Made by a program: the position numbers and the translations under genes. A stretch of DNA of 64,000 bases from Amphibalanus amphitrite (lineage: Eukaryota > Arthropoda > Thecostraca > Balanomorpha > Balanidae), in assembly GCF_019059575.1 (NCBI RefSeq), contig NW_024881568.1, positions 1,054,001 through 1,118,000 on the forward strand, written 5' to 3'. The number at the start of each line of letters is the position of its first letter. Position 1 is the stretch's first letter. Below are positions 33,983-46,606 of this stretch, piece by piece. Under the pieces are notes generated by a model, which made no database searches, was not told the DNA's origin, and was given only the letters and a program-made list of their open reading frames with translations.

Positions 33983-35759
33983 GGCGCGTCGGGCCCCTCT
34001 GCGGCGCGGTGGCGGCGGCAGAGCTGGCGCAGCGGCGGCGCGGGCGGCGCGGCTGGGACTGGCGCGCGCGGCACCTGCCGGCACGGACGGGGCGAGTCAG
34101 CGGTGCGGGGCGGCCGCGGCACGGTACAGAGCCAAGGCGAGAGGGCTGGCTCCCCGTGACCGCGCGAGGGGGGGAGGGAGGCGGAAGCCGGGGGGCTGCT
34201 GAAGCGAAAATATAGCGTCGTTAAATGGATCGCTCTCAGATAAAAACACACTGCTAAATGCGAGACGGGATTTGTTAGCGCCAGTTCCCACGATAGACGA
34301 GCATGATGAAACGGCAGCACGGAATTCATGTCTCACGACTCCGGAGCAGGGCGCGAGACTGTGCATGCGATTGACCTTTGCACGCTGATGGTTTGGTTTG
34401 CTGCTGGCAGAAATAGGCCAGCGAAGGTGACGCGAAAGCCGGTAGAGGGCTGCGCTCGCCGTATATGGGTTACTTGCACGAGGAATAAGGTGCGGCCTGA
34501 ACACCAATTGTCACGAGCGTCCCTGGACCACTGCCTTCCGCAATGGTCAGGGTGGATTAGCGACAGGCCACAACAACGCGTCTACGCTGCTTACAAACAC
34601 GAAACAATTTCAGAAGAATGAGAATGAAAAAAACGCTCGCCCCCCATAAAACGCAACATCATCAGAATGTTCGATAACTAGGCGATAACTGGCATTGCGC
34701 AAAATGACGCGGTTCGGGGAGGAAAATTATTTTACGCAATAATGGCCGTTCAGCAGGATCACAATAGAGCTTGTGTCGACATGTTTGAGGTCAATTTTAC
34801 GAATGACATGAATATGTGAGTGTGACTGTGGTGAAAGTTACCTATTCGGGTGACAAGGTCCACATAAGATGGCAATGGTAATATATCAGTAAAGTGATGC
34901 TAACCTTTCGTTAGATGGTTTCGTAGATGTAACATTCGCACATCTTTCTGAGCTGCAATGCTCTGTGCATGCCGTTAAAAAAACGCCGTTCTGTCCCCAT
35001 TATCTACCGAACACACCAAACGAACACCCCGCACACCGAACACCCCGCACCAAACACGCCGCCAATTTCAAACGAGCACGCGGCGTGCGATCCTGATGGT
35101 ATCGATTATGGCATCGGTGGACCCTCCCCTCCCCTCGCGCGGGCGTCCCTGTGTGCTCCCCGGGCCGTCCCTCGCGATAGGGGGCGGTCTGGCTGACAAA
35201 CAGCCGCGTACCATACCTACAGCACACAGGCAGCCGACGAGATAGGCCGGGAGGCGGCGGGTGGCGCGCGGGAGCTGAAAGGGCCGGCCGGAGAGGGTGA
35301 TTATTCAGCCCGGTGACGCCGGCCAGGGGCCGGTGGGACTGAGAATGAAGCACAGAATGCACTAATGCACAGATATGCTTCAAAGTACCATGACTAAAAT
35401 GTTAATGAAGATTGCTTGATAGCCATACATGAGAGAGGTTCACTTTGTCGTATATATCGTGTTATACAACCAAACTGGACTGCATTAGCGACAACTATCA
35501 GCTATTTCCGCCTGCAGGCCGATCATATCTCAACAGGTAAGATGACTGCTCAGCAGGATGTTTGGTTTGGTCGTTGTCCTTGAAGCGAGCTCGACCACCG
35601 CTGCCGAAGGAAGTTCAGGCACAAGGAAAAACTCTGAGAGATCCTTAACCGACTTCTCGGCCGAATGTGAGCCGTGCTGGGCCGGACCTGCCACTTCCGC
35701 CCCTGCACCCCCACTCCAGCCTTTCCCGCCCGTCCCTGAACGGTGGAGAAGCGGCCATC
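33983..35759. other. Transporter 5' flank
   Basis: The first 220 bp (33983-34200) are GC-rich and probably hold the 5' UTR and promoter. The rest is ordinary non-coding DNA. TATATTTT on the minus strand (34214-34207) is a weak TATA candidate without a good initiator at the right distance. Confidence 0.35.
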
Positions 35760-36765
35760 GGAAACTGCAACGTAGCACACGAGCATACCCAGAAGACTAC
35801 AACGTGGCACACGGGCCTAACTAAGAGACTACCGCAGCACAGAGACTTTACCAAAACCAGAGACTGCTGTGGATCACACAGGTCTATCCAGGGGACGGCA
35901 ACGCGGCATGGGTCTAACCAGGACACTACATAGGTATCCGTAACACACGGGTCTAACTAAGATATTACAGCAGATGCAGCAAGTCTATCCAAGAGACTGG
36001 CAACGTGATTCACGGATCTATAACCAAGAGACTGCAACGCAGCACACAGAAGTAGCTTAGAGACTGCAACGCATCATACACATATAACCAGTCTGCAACG
36101 CGGCAGACACATCTGACATAAGTCTAGCCAGGAGACTGCAATGAGGCACATAAGACTAAACAGGAAACTATACCGTTGAGCACATGGATCTAGCCAAGAC
36201 ACTACAAAGTACAAACGTGGGTCCGTAACCGAACGAATGTAGGTGTGGCCACAGGAATCTAACAAGGAGACTGCAGCGTATCACAAATGTCTGGCCAAGA
36301 GACTGCAGCGTATCACAAGGGTCTAACCGAGAGACTGTAGCGTATCACAAGGGTCTAACCGAGAGACTGCAACGTATCACAAGGGTCTAACCGAGAGACT
36401 GCAGCGTATCACAAGGGTCTAACCGAGAGACTGTAGCGTATCACAATGGTCTAACCGAGAGACTGCAGCGCATCACAAGGGTCTAACCTAGAGGCTGCAA
36501 CGTAGATCATGAGTGAAGTCAAGAGACTGCAGCGCAGCAAAGGATCTAGCCACGAGACTGCAACGCGGCACAAACGTATAGCCACGAGACTGTGCCAGTT
36601 CACAGGGGCCTAACCAGCTGCAACGCAGCACATAGGTCCAGCCAAAAGACTGCAGCGACCACTATACCCAAACGAATCTATCCAGGAGGCTGCAACGTGG
36701 CATATAGGTATAGACAGGAAGCGACTGGCAACGTGGCACTCAGTGTAATCAGGAGACTGTCATGC
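35760..36765. repeat. 32-bp satellite array, about 30 units
   Basis: Unit of the form GGTCTAACCGAGAGACTGCA plus GCGTATCACAA. The centre (36290-36490) is nearly homogeneous at a strict 32-bp step (36319, 36351, 36383), while units diverge toward both edges. Short open frames inside are shadows. Confidence 0.9.
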
Positions 36766-39700
36766 GACACATGAAGCTTCATATGGAACGTTAGTGGACG
36801 GACAGTATCGTCTTCCAGCACGGCTCACACTGATTTTAAGTTGTCACTGATGTACATATATTCTCCTTCGTATCTATACCTACCGTATCCGTAAACGACG
36901 CTCTAGCACGGCGTCATTTTTACGTACATGAGTGAATGCTTTGCCGAAAGAGAAAACAATAAACTATGAAATAAATTTCTCAAATCAGGCCTGATTTTAC
37001 ATGGTAGGAAATGCTTTAACACCGTCTTTGCATAGGTACATTTTTATGGCATGTTGTTGGAAAGAAAATATTGCTTCAGCCCCTCGCTTCCAGCATCCTG
37101 TAGCACCGACTTTCTTTGGTCAACTCCTGCATGCGCCTCTGACCAGCGAAAGCATGACGATTACCTTCACGGTTTTTTAATGTACACCCCCGGCTCGCAA
37201 GAGACTGGTCGGACTGGAAAGACTGCCGAGTTTCCTCATGACAGCATGCCCATGCCTACCTTCAGCTTTTGCATTGTTTCCAATGCCAGTCTAAAACACT
37301 CCGCACCGTAAATAACATTTCAATCAGCGTTACCATTAAAGCTTAAACAAATACCGTTGGCATATCAGCGGGCCCCCACATGCTATAAGGTAGGACCCAT
37401 GTGCACAGTGAAATCAATAGACGGCCTGCTGTAAACGTCCCGTCCCGCAGTCTGATCCCTGATTTCGCCTTCAGATATTCGTAGAAGCAGAGCAGGATGC
37501 AACCAGTAGCGACTGGTTCAGCGATTCGCTTCAGGCTTTATTGTGCTCGGACCAAACCGGTCTAGCAACCTTCCTCCTATGCATTTAGCAAGGAGGCCAG
37601 CCGTGACGTCTGTGAGGGCCCTGGTGGTAGCGAACAGAACGAGTAGTGTCGCCTGATACCACTAGACGGCGCTGCCCAATCCCTTCTTGTGACTCTTGCT
37701 GAGCATTGAGTAGGCACTAGGCATATCTCGATGTTCATTGAGCAATAGAGCATTCAGATGCATAGACATGGCATATGGAAAATGGATGCTTCACTGTCGG
37801 AAGTAGGCATAGATCTTCTGGCCTCATTATCAAGATGGTAGGTAAGTAGGTAGGTAGGCTGTTACGAGCCTATATACGGCCTTAGTTACGAGGTTCCCTT
37901 GTAGGTATAGGCATTGGTTTACCAGTCGCATTCGCGAGTGGTAGCGTCATTCAGCTTTCCTGATACCTGACGTCAAACGTACCATATTTGAGAGCATAAG
38001 AACAATGGAAACCTGAATCTTATATGGACATACGGATAGTGGTGGAAAGTCACCCACGTCCCACACTCCACAATCACCCGCAGTTTCACAGATTCCTATT
38101 ACGACGCTGCATTACGGCACAGAGCGGCAGAGTAAGGTAACCGGGCACTTGCTACGCACATCACCCATGACCTACAAATTTCAGCTGCGTGTACCATTTC
38201 CACAGCTGCAGACGCCGCTACCCCGTCTGCTAGCCCAGCCGGCCGCCGCCCGCCGCTCGTCCCGCTACACAGCCTGTTGTTACCACAGAGGTCGCACAGG
38301 TGGCTGTCTCTCAGTGCTGGCTGCAGCCCGCACGGCTGGGTCGGCCGCGGCGGCTGCGAAAGGCCCGTCACCTCAGAGCTGCCCTCACGGCGGCATTAGA
38401 GTGGACGGCTCCATCCGCTGCAGTAGCCGATGCGGTAACCAGACCGATGGCATATGTCGGCATATGGTGGACAAACTGGGATGGAACAGGGCGAATTAAC
38501 TGGGGAACATTGCACATCCTGCAATTCATTTAATTATCTGTGATAATTGAAAGAAAACGAATAACAGATTATCAACGACTTTGTTATTGATGCGTGACAT
38601 AAAAGCTACGGCTGAAAAACGACGTGGTATTCTTTAAAAGATTTCAAAATCAAAACGCAAATTCAGATATTAAACGGACTTCGGAAGACGAAAGTCGGAT
38701 GAATAACATTTTGGCGTCCTAAATCGTGCGGAAAGCTGTAAGTTTTCAGAGTTTTGGAAGTTCAGAAACAAACAAATACAGACGATAAATCGATTTTCGA
38801 TAGGTAAGGTATGTATTGTTCGCTTATCGCTTTTCGCTTCTCTCATTGCGACTGCAATGTCGTACCGATATACTATCGGCAAGAAAATATGTTTTGAAAT
38901 ACCCTGTGTTCCTACAAAGATAGAACATATCCCTTCATTTCTATACCTATTGCTTTGCACGGCAGTCCTGCCACCGCACTATTCCTTGACAGGTCAATTA
39001 CTGCAAAAGTCGTTTGCAGTTGTCAAAGTCCGCTACCTCTGGATGTGATTAGCTCCGCCACTTATCATTGACCCACATATTTCGGCCATCCTGCAGGAGC
39101 AGAGCGGATGACGTTTCCTGAATTACCGTCTTACCACCGAGCCGCGGCGCGACGGTGCCTGGCCTTGGATCAGTCATGCTATGACAGCAGTCAGTGAGCG
39201 GCAAACGGCGATAAGTCGCCGCTGCATGAAGTTTCCCGCTGACCCATTGGCATCGATGCAGCGTCTTAGAGGCGGATATAACCGATTTGCCCTCGCCCGA
39301 GCGGACATTTTGCCATCTCCCCAACAATCCGGCTCAAGGACTAATGGTGCTAAAACCGGCTGCGAGCCTTAGCGCAGGCTCTGCTTTCTTGAAACCGGTA
39401 TTTTACGCGCCGCCATTGGCGACTGGAAGCAGTGTGGTCACAATATTTCCAGGCGATGGGCCCATGCTGGGACAGTTGAAAAACCAGTCGGACAAAGTCG
39501 AGAAGTGTCTTTGGAAAGAAATGGTAAAACTGGTCATGACAGGCATGTGTGATAAACCTGCTGTGAAAATGTTTTGCCTATCTATCTCTCCCGAAGAAGA
39601 TTTGGTTTTCATTCCAACACGATTATTTTCGATAAGGAAATGCTTTCTTTAGCAAAATAAATGTTTTATAAGCAGACATGGACATACAACGTATTGTCTG

Positions 39701-41000
39701 AGCGTTCATACTCGTATACAAATCGCGTTCTTTAAGTTTTTATCCCTGACGTGGCGGACGACCATGCTCGTTCAATCAATAATTTGATGGCAGACCGTGG
39801 CGATACTGAGTTCGGTCCTGCCATGGTGTGCATAGCATATGTACAACAGGACCGCTTTGTTCCACGGTTCGATGCTGACTGCTGACAGATGAACATTAGA
39901 CAGTCTGCGACAGATCTGGCGCACTATCACCGCGCGGCTGGCGCAGCCCGTGCCGCTCACATGCGAGCCAGAGCTGTCAGCTGCTGATAGCAGCTCGAGT
40001 TTCCCGTGACTAAATTGAGCGTACATGACAGTCTGCAGCTATTGGATATCATATAACGTAATGAGAGCTGCACTAGCCGACACGCAATGGATGATATGTG
40101 ACCATACAGTTATCGGGCTTCGAACTTTGGCGGATTCAATTCAATGATCGTGGCATAAGGAAAACGGTGCTTGATGTTGCTGCTTCATTCCTGAAAATCG
40201 TATGTGAAGCAAATGCTAGAATTTACACTTGAATTTCACAGGCTACGTCGCACTAATTCCTCGAACGGATCACACAAGAGTTTAGAAGAGATATCAGGCA
40301 TACTCAATAAGACCTTCCAGCATTGGCGATCAGTTATCTAGATGACATTAAAGTGGCTCCACATTATTACGGGGACGAATGAATCGTTCCCTAAATGTCA
40401 GCCTTCGTGCTAGTAGGTAGTTCAGATGAGTACAATTACTGCCACCGTTACTCTGGTATTTCAAAGATAACTAATGCGATTCGTCTCATGTTTAGCTTTG
40501 GCAATAAATGGTTTTCAACTTCATGAGGAAGGAATACAGCTGCTGGATTTAAATCAGCGAATAAAGTTTTCTCTGGATATTAACCCCCGTTCTGAGTCTC
40601 ACTGTGGCCGGGCGGGCCGGCCGTTCCTCGGTGCCACCTGCCGCCACCCGCGTCACTTTGCGTGACGGCGTCACGCCGGCTGCCAGTCGGGCGTCACGCG
40701 GACTGCCAGTCGGGCGTCACGTAACGCGCCCCGCTGGCGGCGAGATCGATACATGCACTGCACCGCCGCGGCCGAGCTGAGCCCGCGACAGCGACGGTGT
40801 CGGGTCGCTGCCCCGGCGCTCCGCTGTTATTAGGGTCACACCACACAGTCACACACACCACCGCACTGGGCAGTCGGTCGGCCTGGGGAGCGGGCAGACT
40901 AGACCCTCCGGCCCGCGCGGCCGGAGAGGGGCGGCCACTCCCTGCAGTGGCTCCATGGCCCAGCGTGTAATGAGATCGCACTGACGCTGTTATAGATGGC
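36766..41000. other. Intergenic DNA without recognised genes
   Basis: Only short, unconserved frames occur. The longest (39287-39652, 121 codons) starts with no useful context, has no recognised domain, and lies in ordinary composition. A small GTAG repeat occurs at 37838-37858. GC rises around 38.2-38.5 and 40.6-41.0 kb. Confidence 0.4.
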
Positions 41001-41013
41001 ATCCTCCCTTTCT

Positions 41014-41180
<167 letters not shown>

Positions 41181-41442
41181 CCTCCAATCCTTGTTCGATC
41201 GACGATCTATAATCCGCTGTGCAACTGACCGCGGGATGGCCTCGATTACCTCAGTGCATTCACAATAATCTGTGAGTCATCCAACCACGGTTACCTACTC
41301 CAGGAATGAAGGCGTCCGGTGAATGCGAGCGGGGTTTAATAAATCACCGACCTAAGGGCGCACTTTCGACGCTTTGAACGGCTTACTTCAAGCGGTGGAA
41401 GTGTTTATATTTCGAAAATAGCATTGCAAAACGTGCCTTTTG

Positions 41443-41485
41443 TCACACTTAAGTGGGTACGAATATTGTACCCACTTAAGTGTGA
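41443..41485. repeat. Perfect 18-bp-arm palindrome
   Basis: TCACACTTAAGTGGGTAC, a 7-nt spacer (GAATATT), then its exact reverse complement. It could extrude as a cruciform, or be a solo end of an element. Each arm contains CACTTAAG, which resembles NK2-class homeodomain sites. Confidence 0.9.
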
Positions 41486-43703
41486 ATAACTAAATGCAAA
41501 CAAAAAGTTACCCAGTATCTTAATTTTATTTCATGTAGGTACTACATGATTTGATCCTTACGTCAAGCAGGAGAAAGAAATAAATTCAGCTCTGTTCAGA
41601 GACAAGCAGTGAAATCTAAAGGTTTTGGCATTAAATACCGTCCATGTTGGTGTGTCGTAATCCCGATGTCACATATTGCTTTGCAGCGACGGTCCCTCCA
41701 ACTACCACGAACAACACTGCAGTGCGGAAGTGCCGTGCCGTGTGGGGAAAGTTCCCTCCGCCCTCGAAGTGGGAGGGGCCGGACCGGGCGGCGGGCGGAG
41801 GGGTCACACCAGACCGCCGTGACCGGTGACCCGACAAACTCCACGTCTGTCACGTGCTATGATCGTCGTACGTGACCAGCCATGAATTGGCCAGCGGCCC
41901 GCTGAAAACGGTCACCGCAAACTGACACTGCACTCAGCGTACGTACGTGTTTGTGCCGTTTGAACTGTGAATGAGTCCAATCTTCAGCCAATAATACAGC
42001 ACGCGGCCTAAAATCAACTTTTGCTGTGTTAAATGCAATACAAATGGTTTGCCTTGGAACACGTCTAGTCCATTATAATTTGTTTATATCCCATGTAACA
42101 CGTTTTAACGCAATTAGCTGCATGATATTTGATACGTTACTCACTGGAATCATCCTTCTTAGTCGTTCGGCATTTGAAACATGCAGGTCTAGCCTCTGCG
42201 CTGCTCTCCAGCCTGGTGCAGGGTGCGCACTGCGCAGCCCGCACCCCTCTGCCTCGCGTAGAATCGGATCGGCCTGTCCCTGACTGACCGCTATATGGGA
42301 CTTTTCCACTGTCAGCGAACTCGGTAAAAGTATGCGCTGATTGTGGGCGAGCGAATGACGTGCATACAGTGCACCAGACACCGCGCACTGCACACACTGC
42401 ACACACGGCACACCGAGAGAACTTTCCTCGTATGTTGCAACGATTCACTGCTCAGTTCCGCGTCTGGTTATGGGAAACTTCAGACCTTTGAACTCAGTGT
42501 GTGAAATTGTATTGGTAAATTATTTCTGATTATTAATCATACGTAGATAGGTACTGTTTTGATCAGTGGAATATTTTGAGAATTGAGATAGAATTTGGTT
42601 GTCAGAAAAAGAAGACCTATCGAATTGCACACATGGAGAGAGAGAAGGGACGGGTCAGACAACGGTGTGCAGGGTGGCCAAATCCCACGACTGCCGACCT
42701 TATCAGCTCCGGCATCCAGATCTCCCGCGGCGGAGTCCTTGACGGCGCGGCGGCGGCGGCGGCGGCGCGACGCACGGCGCTCAATCTGACGCGGCAGCGG
42801 CGGCGGCGCACCTGGCACGGCCCGCTCGCCCAGCAGGACCCGGGTGGGAGTCAATACGGGAAAGACGGCGTTGTTTTCACCACCGCGGCAGGGCGGTCCG
42901 TTAGCTGAGCATTGCAGAGCGGCCGGCAGGACCTCCAGAACGGTCTCTACCGGAGGGTATATCGGGAACGCCATCATAAAATGGCGGAGGGAAGCCGACC
43001 GGATAAAATGCGTCAAACAGCGGCACTCCGGTCTCTGCAGCGGCCGTCGATGCCATCAGATAACCGGGCGAGCCAATACACCATAAGCGTAACTTTATAT
43101 CTCTTTGTGGGTGCTCAAGCACCCCCAATCCTGAGCTCAGCACCCCCTGCCTTCTTAAAGCACCCCCAGCCTCCTCAAAACATTCCCAGCTGACTCAAGG
43201 CCCTCAATAATCAGAAGGTCCATCTCCTAGTACTGTAATGAGCCCAGTGAATCATGCAAATACTATGCTTACTCAATTCAGTGACTAAGAGAATATACAT
43301 TGAATAAATCACCACAAATTAAGATGCATGATATTTGTGTTAACATTACATCTGATATTATCAGGGGCCCGGGAACGACTTTCAAGTTGGGGGGGGGGGG
43401 CGAGCCTAAAATACCTGACATGCATATAAAACAGTGGCATAGCTAGGGGTGTAAGGGGACACGTTTCCCCTCCCCCCATCGGATTCAAAGGGACCCTTGG
43501 GTCCGAGAGGCCCTGCGGCGCCATTTGACCGCTGAGGGTTAACGATGGCCATATTTCTACTCAGAAGGGCCCCGTGGGGCTCTTTAGAGCACCTCATGGG
43601 CCCTAAATAGCCACACTAAGGTCTCCATAAGGGCCCCACGCCGACTTCTGAGGGCCTCTTGCGGCTTTTAAGGACACCTCGGTGGTCTCCAAAGGCCCGT
43701 TAA

Positions 43704-43884
43704 GCCTGAAACAGACTCTTTCCGCAGTCAGGAAATCGCATGCGAGAGCCTATTCAAATACATGGAAGCACGCTCGCATCAATCGCACGCACCTCCCGCG
43801 AGCGATTGCTGCGAGAGGAATTACAATGTTTTTGAATAGGCTCTCGCATGCGATTTCCTGAACGCGGAAAGAGTCTGCTTCAGC
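43704..43884. mobile_element. Hairpin MITE with about 52-bp inverted repeats
   Basis: GCCTGAAACAGACTCTTTCC through GCGAGAGCCTATTCAAA returns inverted at 43830-43884 with a few mismatches. The central spacer of about 75 bp also has its own CGCGAGCGATTGC inverted pair. There is no coding capacity, and no clear target duplication was found. Confidence 0.75.
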
Positions 43885-44095
43885 CTTTACTGGCCTCTGA
43901 GAGGTCTTACCGGCCAATGAGGGAAAGTTCTAGGGGCATTTCCCACTTGTGATGGTCCCACACTTATTTTTCTGAGGGCCCCATAACGGCAACTATGGGG
44001 CCCTTATCGGCGCCTATGAGGGCCCACGGCCCCACACCGGTGTCTCTGAGGGTTTCACACCCCCAACTCCGAGTGCCTACACCAGTGCCTATTAA

Positions 44096-45279
44096 CCCGC
44101 GCCCCGCTGGGGGGGGGGCAGAATCTGCCCTCCCTCCCGTTTTTCGCCAATAACTTCTAAACGCGTTACGCCAGCGACGTCAAACTTTCAGTACCTTATC
44201 ATACATCAATTTGACACGTTCCCTGAAAATTTGAGCGAAATCCGTCGGAAATTTTTTGAGAAATTGACGTTTTAGTGACGTCATGTTCGCCATTTTCGCC
44301 TAAAAAACGGCAAAATTTCAAACGCCGCTAACTTCTTCATTTTTAAAGGAATCAGGACGTAACAAAAAAGGTTATACGTGATTCTACTTTGTCTATCAAA
44401 TGGCTATCTCGGTTTTTTGAAAATTTTGGATTTTGGCCAAAAATTTTCCAAAAAACTGACTTTTTTGGGAAAATATTTATAAAATCCAAAATTTTGAGTT
44501 TATCGAAAAAACCGGAATATATGTCAAAGAAGTGGTCTATGTGCACCTACATACCAATTTTTAGAAGAATCGGTTCAAAAATGTGGGAGTTATTCAAAAT
44601 TTTATGACGTCACGACACACAAATTTTTTGAAAAAAAAATGATTTTTTTTTGGAAGTTCTAGACCTCGTACGGAAATACAAATAGCACCATTCGATTCGC
44701 CGTGAAAAACTGCATCGGATAGACACCTTTTTAGGCCTTAACAACCAACTTCAAAATTTGACCCCTCTTGACCTGACCTTGACCTGACCTCGACCTGAAA
44801 TTCATCCAGAGGTGGTCCATATCACTTATTGAGTGTGCCTATTGAATTCTATGAGTAAAATGACCCATAAAACATGTGTCGCACATGCCCTTTTCTATAT
44901 TTTGTTTTTGGTGACCTGACCTGACCTGACCTGACCTTGACCTTGACCTTTGAATGACATTGTGTGCAACGAATATTGTCTTGGTAGTCTAAGAACACGT
45001 TTTGGGCAATCAGTCTCCGTCCATTCTTCGGCAACTACGGTGCAAGGCCGATACTGTAGAAACTTGCATTTTGTACCCTTGACCTGACCTTGACCTGACC
45101 TCTGACCTACTTAAACAAAAATATTTGGGCTCTTAAGATCCGCCTTGTTGAGAGCTTTCGATTGCCGTTTTCCCCGTCTTTCTACGACCATCGGTTCGGA
45201 AGTTAGACAGGGGGGGCAGAATCTGCCCCCCCCCCCCCCAGCAGGGCGCGTATGGCTGAATAGCCCAGCGGGGCGCGGG
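44096..45279. mobile_element. piggyBac-like non-autonomous element
   Basis: TTAA (44092-44095), then CCCGCGCCCCGCTGGG; the right end CCCAGCGGGGCGCGGG is followed by TTAA (45280-45283). It is 1184 bp. It has G runs inside both ends and the same CAGAATCTGCCC on both sides. TGACGTCA occurs at about 44276 and 44607, and a run of TGACC(T/TTGA) units at 44911-44948 contains overlapping TGACCTTGA. No transposase. Confidence 0.88.
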
Positions 45280-45965
45280 TTAAAGCCCTATATCGGCGGC
45301 TCTGAGGACCCACCCAACACCTGCGCATCTAAAGGCCACCCACTGATGACTTGAGGGCCCCACAACGGTGACCCTGAGGGCCCCACCGGCGTCTGACAGT
45401 ACCATGCCGGTCTCTTAGGACCCCGCAGGACTTCTTCTGCCGGCCTAATAAGGACCCCTTGCCGGTCACTGAGACCCCCTGCCGGCTTGTAGAGAGTTCG
45501 CGTCAGCAGCTCTAAAGGCCCCACACCCGTCTGTAACGGCTCTACACCAGCGTCTATGAGGACCCGGAGCAACGCCTGTAAGGACCCTCATCGGCGCCTC
45601 TGAGAGAATCACACTAGCACCTCTGATCGCCCACACCGGCACCTGCATGGCGGCCCCACACCGGTGCCTCCCTTACCGGCGGCTCTGAGGGCCCTACGCC
45701 GGTGATTCTGAGGGTGCCACCGATAACTGAAGGCACCACACAAGCCCTTAGTGTAGCTGAGCTTTAATCCCATACCGGCCCTCCGAGGGCGCCACGTCAG
45801 TGCACTCATTGCCCCACACCCCTCCCTCACACCCGGAGCGGGTAAACTGTGTTATACCTATAGCAACGATTTTACCACCGTTGTACGTTATGTATTTCTC
45901 AAAGTTGACTCAAAATGGTCCAGTACCAAATCTGGCCTGCCAAACTTATGGCCAAGGTCAGGCCC

Positions 45966-46251
45966 AAACACGTTTTGGGCAATCAGTCTCAGTCCATGAC
46001 TCCATTCTTCGGCAACTACGGTGCAAGGCCGATACTGTAGAAACTTGCAATTTGTACCCTTGACCTGACCTTGACCTTGACCTCAAACTTTAAATTAAGT
46101 GCATGTTTTTAGTTATTCGTGATGAGATCTTTCGATTGGCGTTTGAATTTTCCAAATCAGACCAATAGTTCGGGAGATAACAGGGGGGTAAAATTTTTCC
46201 CCCCAGCCCCGCGCGTTCGGCTGGAGAGTGGAGGCCCCAGCCCCGCGCGGG
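45966..46251. mobile_element. Truncated piggyBac-like element (right end only)
   Basis: ACACGTTTTGGGCAATCAGTC through the TGACC cluster matches the right third of 44096-45279. It ends CCCCGCGCGGG followed by TTAA (46252-46255). The left part is missing or too diverged to place. Confidence 0.7.
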
Positions 46252-46606
46252 TTAATGCATTGGGTGAGCCAAAATTGTTTTACAGTGGCGCTATTAAAAC
46301 AAGCTCTCGAACCGATTTAACATCATTTCTTGCATGATGCCTGATGGCTACAGTAAAAAAGAACAGCTAAAAAAAACTACAAAAACTATGGAATGCCTTT
46401 CTGAAAGCTATTGAGCACCCCCAATGATTTTTGGAAAACTACACCCATGCAATACACTGCGCAAATGCGCGACACCCTTCGACGAGAACCTGCAGGAATT
46501 GATTTAATACCGTGCTCTTATATAATATTCAAAGAAACTTCACAGTAGGTACCTACATATATTCGACCAATGGTCATGTCAATATAAAATATATGCAACA
46601 GTACTA

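Larger units (their letters stand above)
43090..46455. mobile_element. Composite repeat with GGGCCCC minisatellite, interrupted
   Basis: The left edge (CTCTTTGTGGGTGCTCAAGC) and right edge (GAGCACCCCCAATG...ACTACACCC) match the edges of the element at 60394-61506 in opposed orientation. The body is a degenerate CTGAGGGCCCCACACCGGCG minisatellite. It is broken by a complete TTAA element (44096-45279), a fragment (45966-46251) and a hairpin MITE (43704-43884). Boundaries are approximate. Confidence 0.55.

Noticed and set aside
39287-39652. 121-codon frame in quiet DNA
   Set aside because: No domain, no neighbouring exon signals, poor start context; could be chance, so not listed as a gene.
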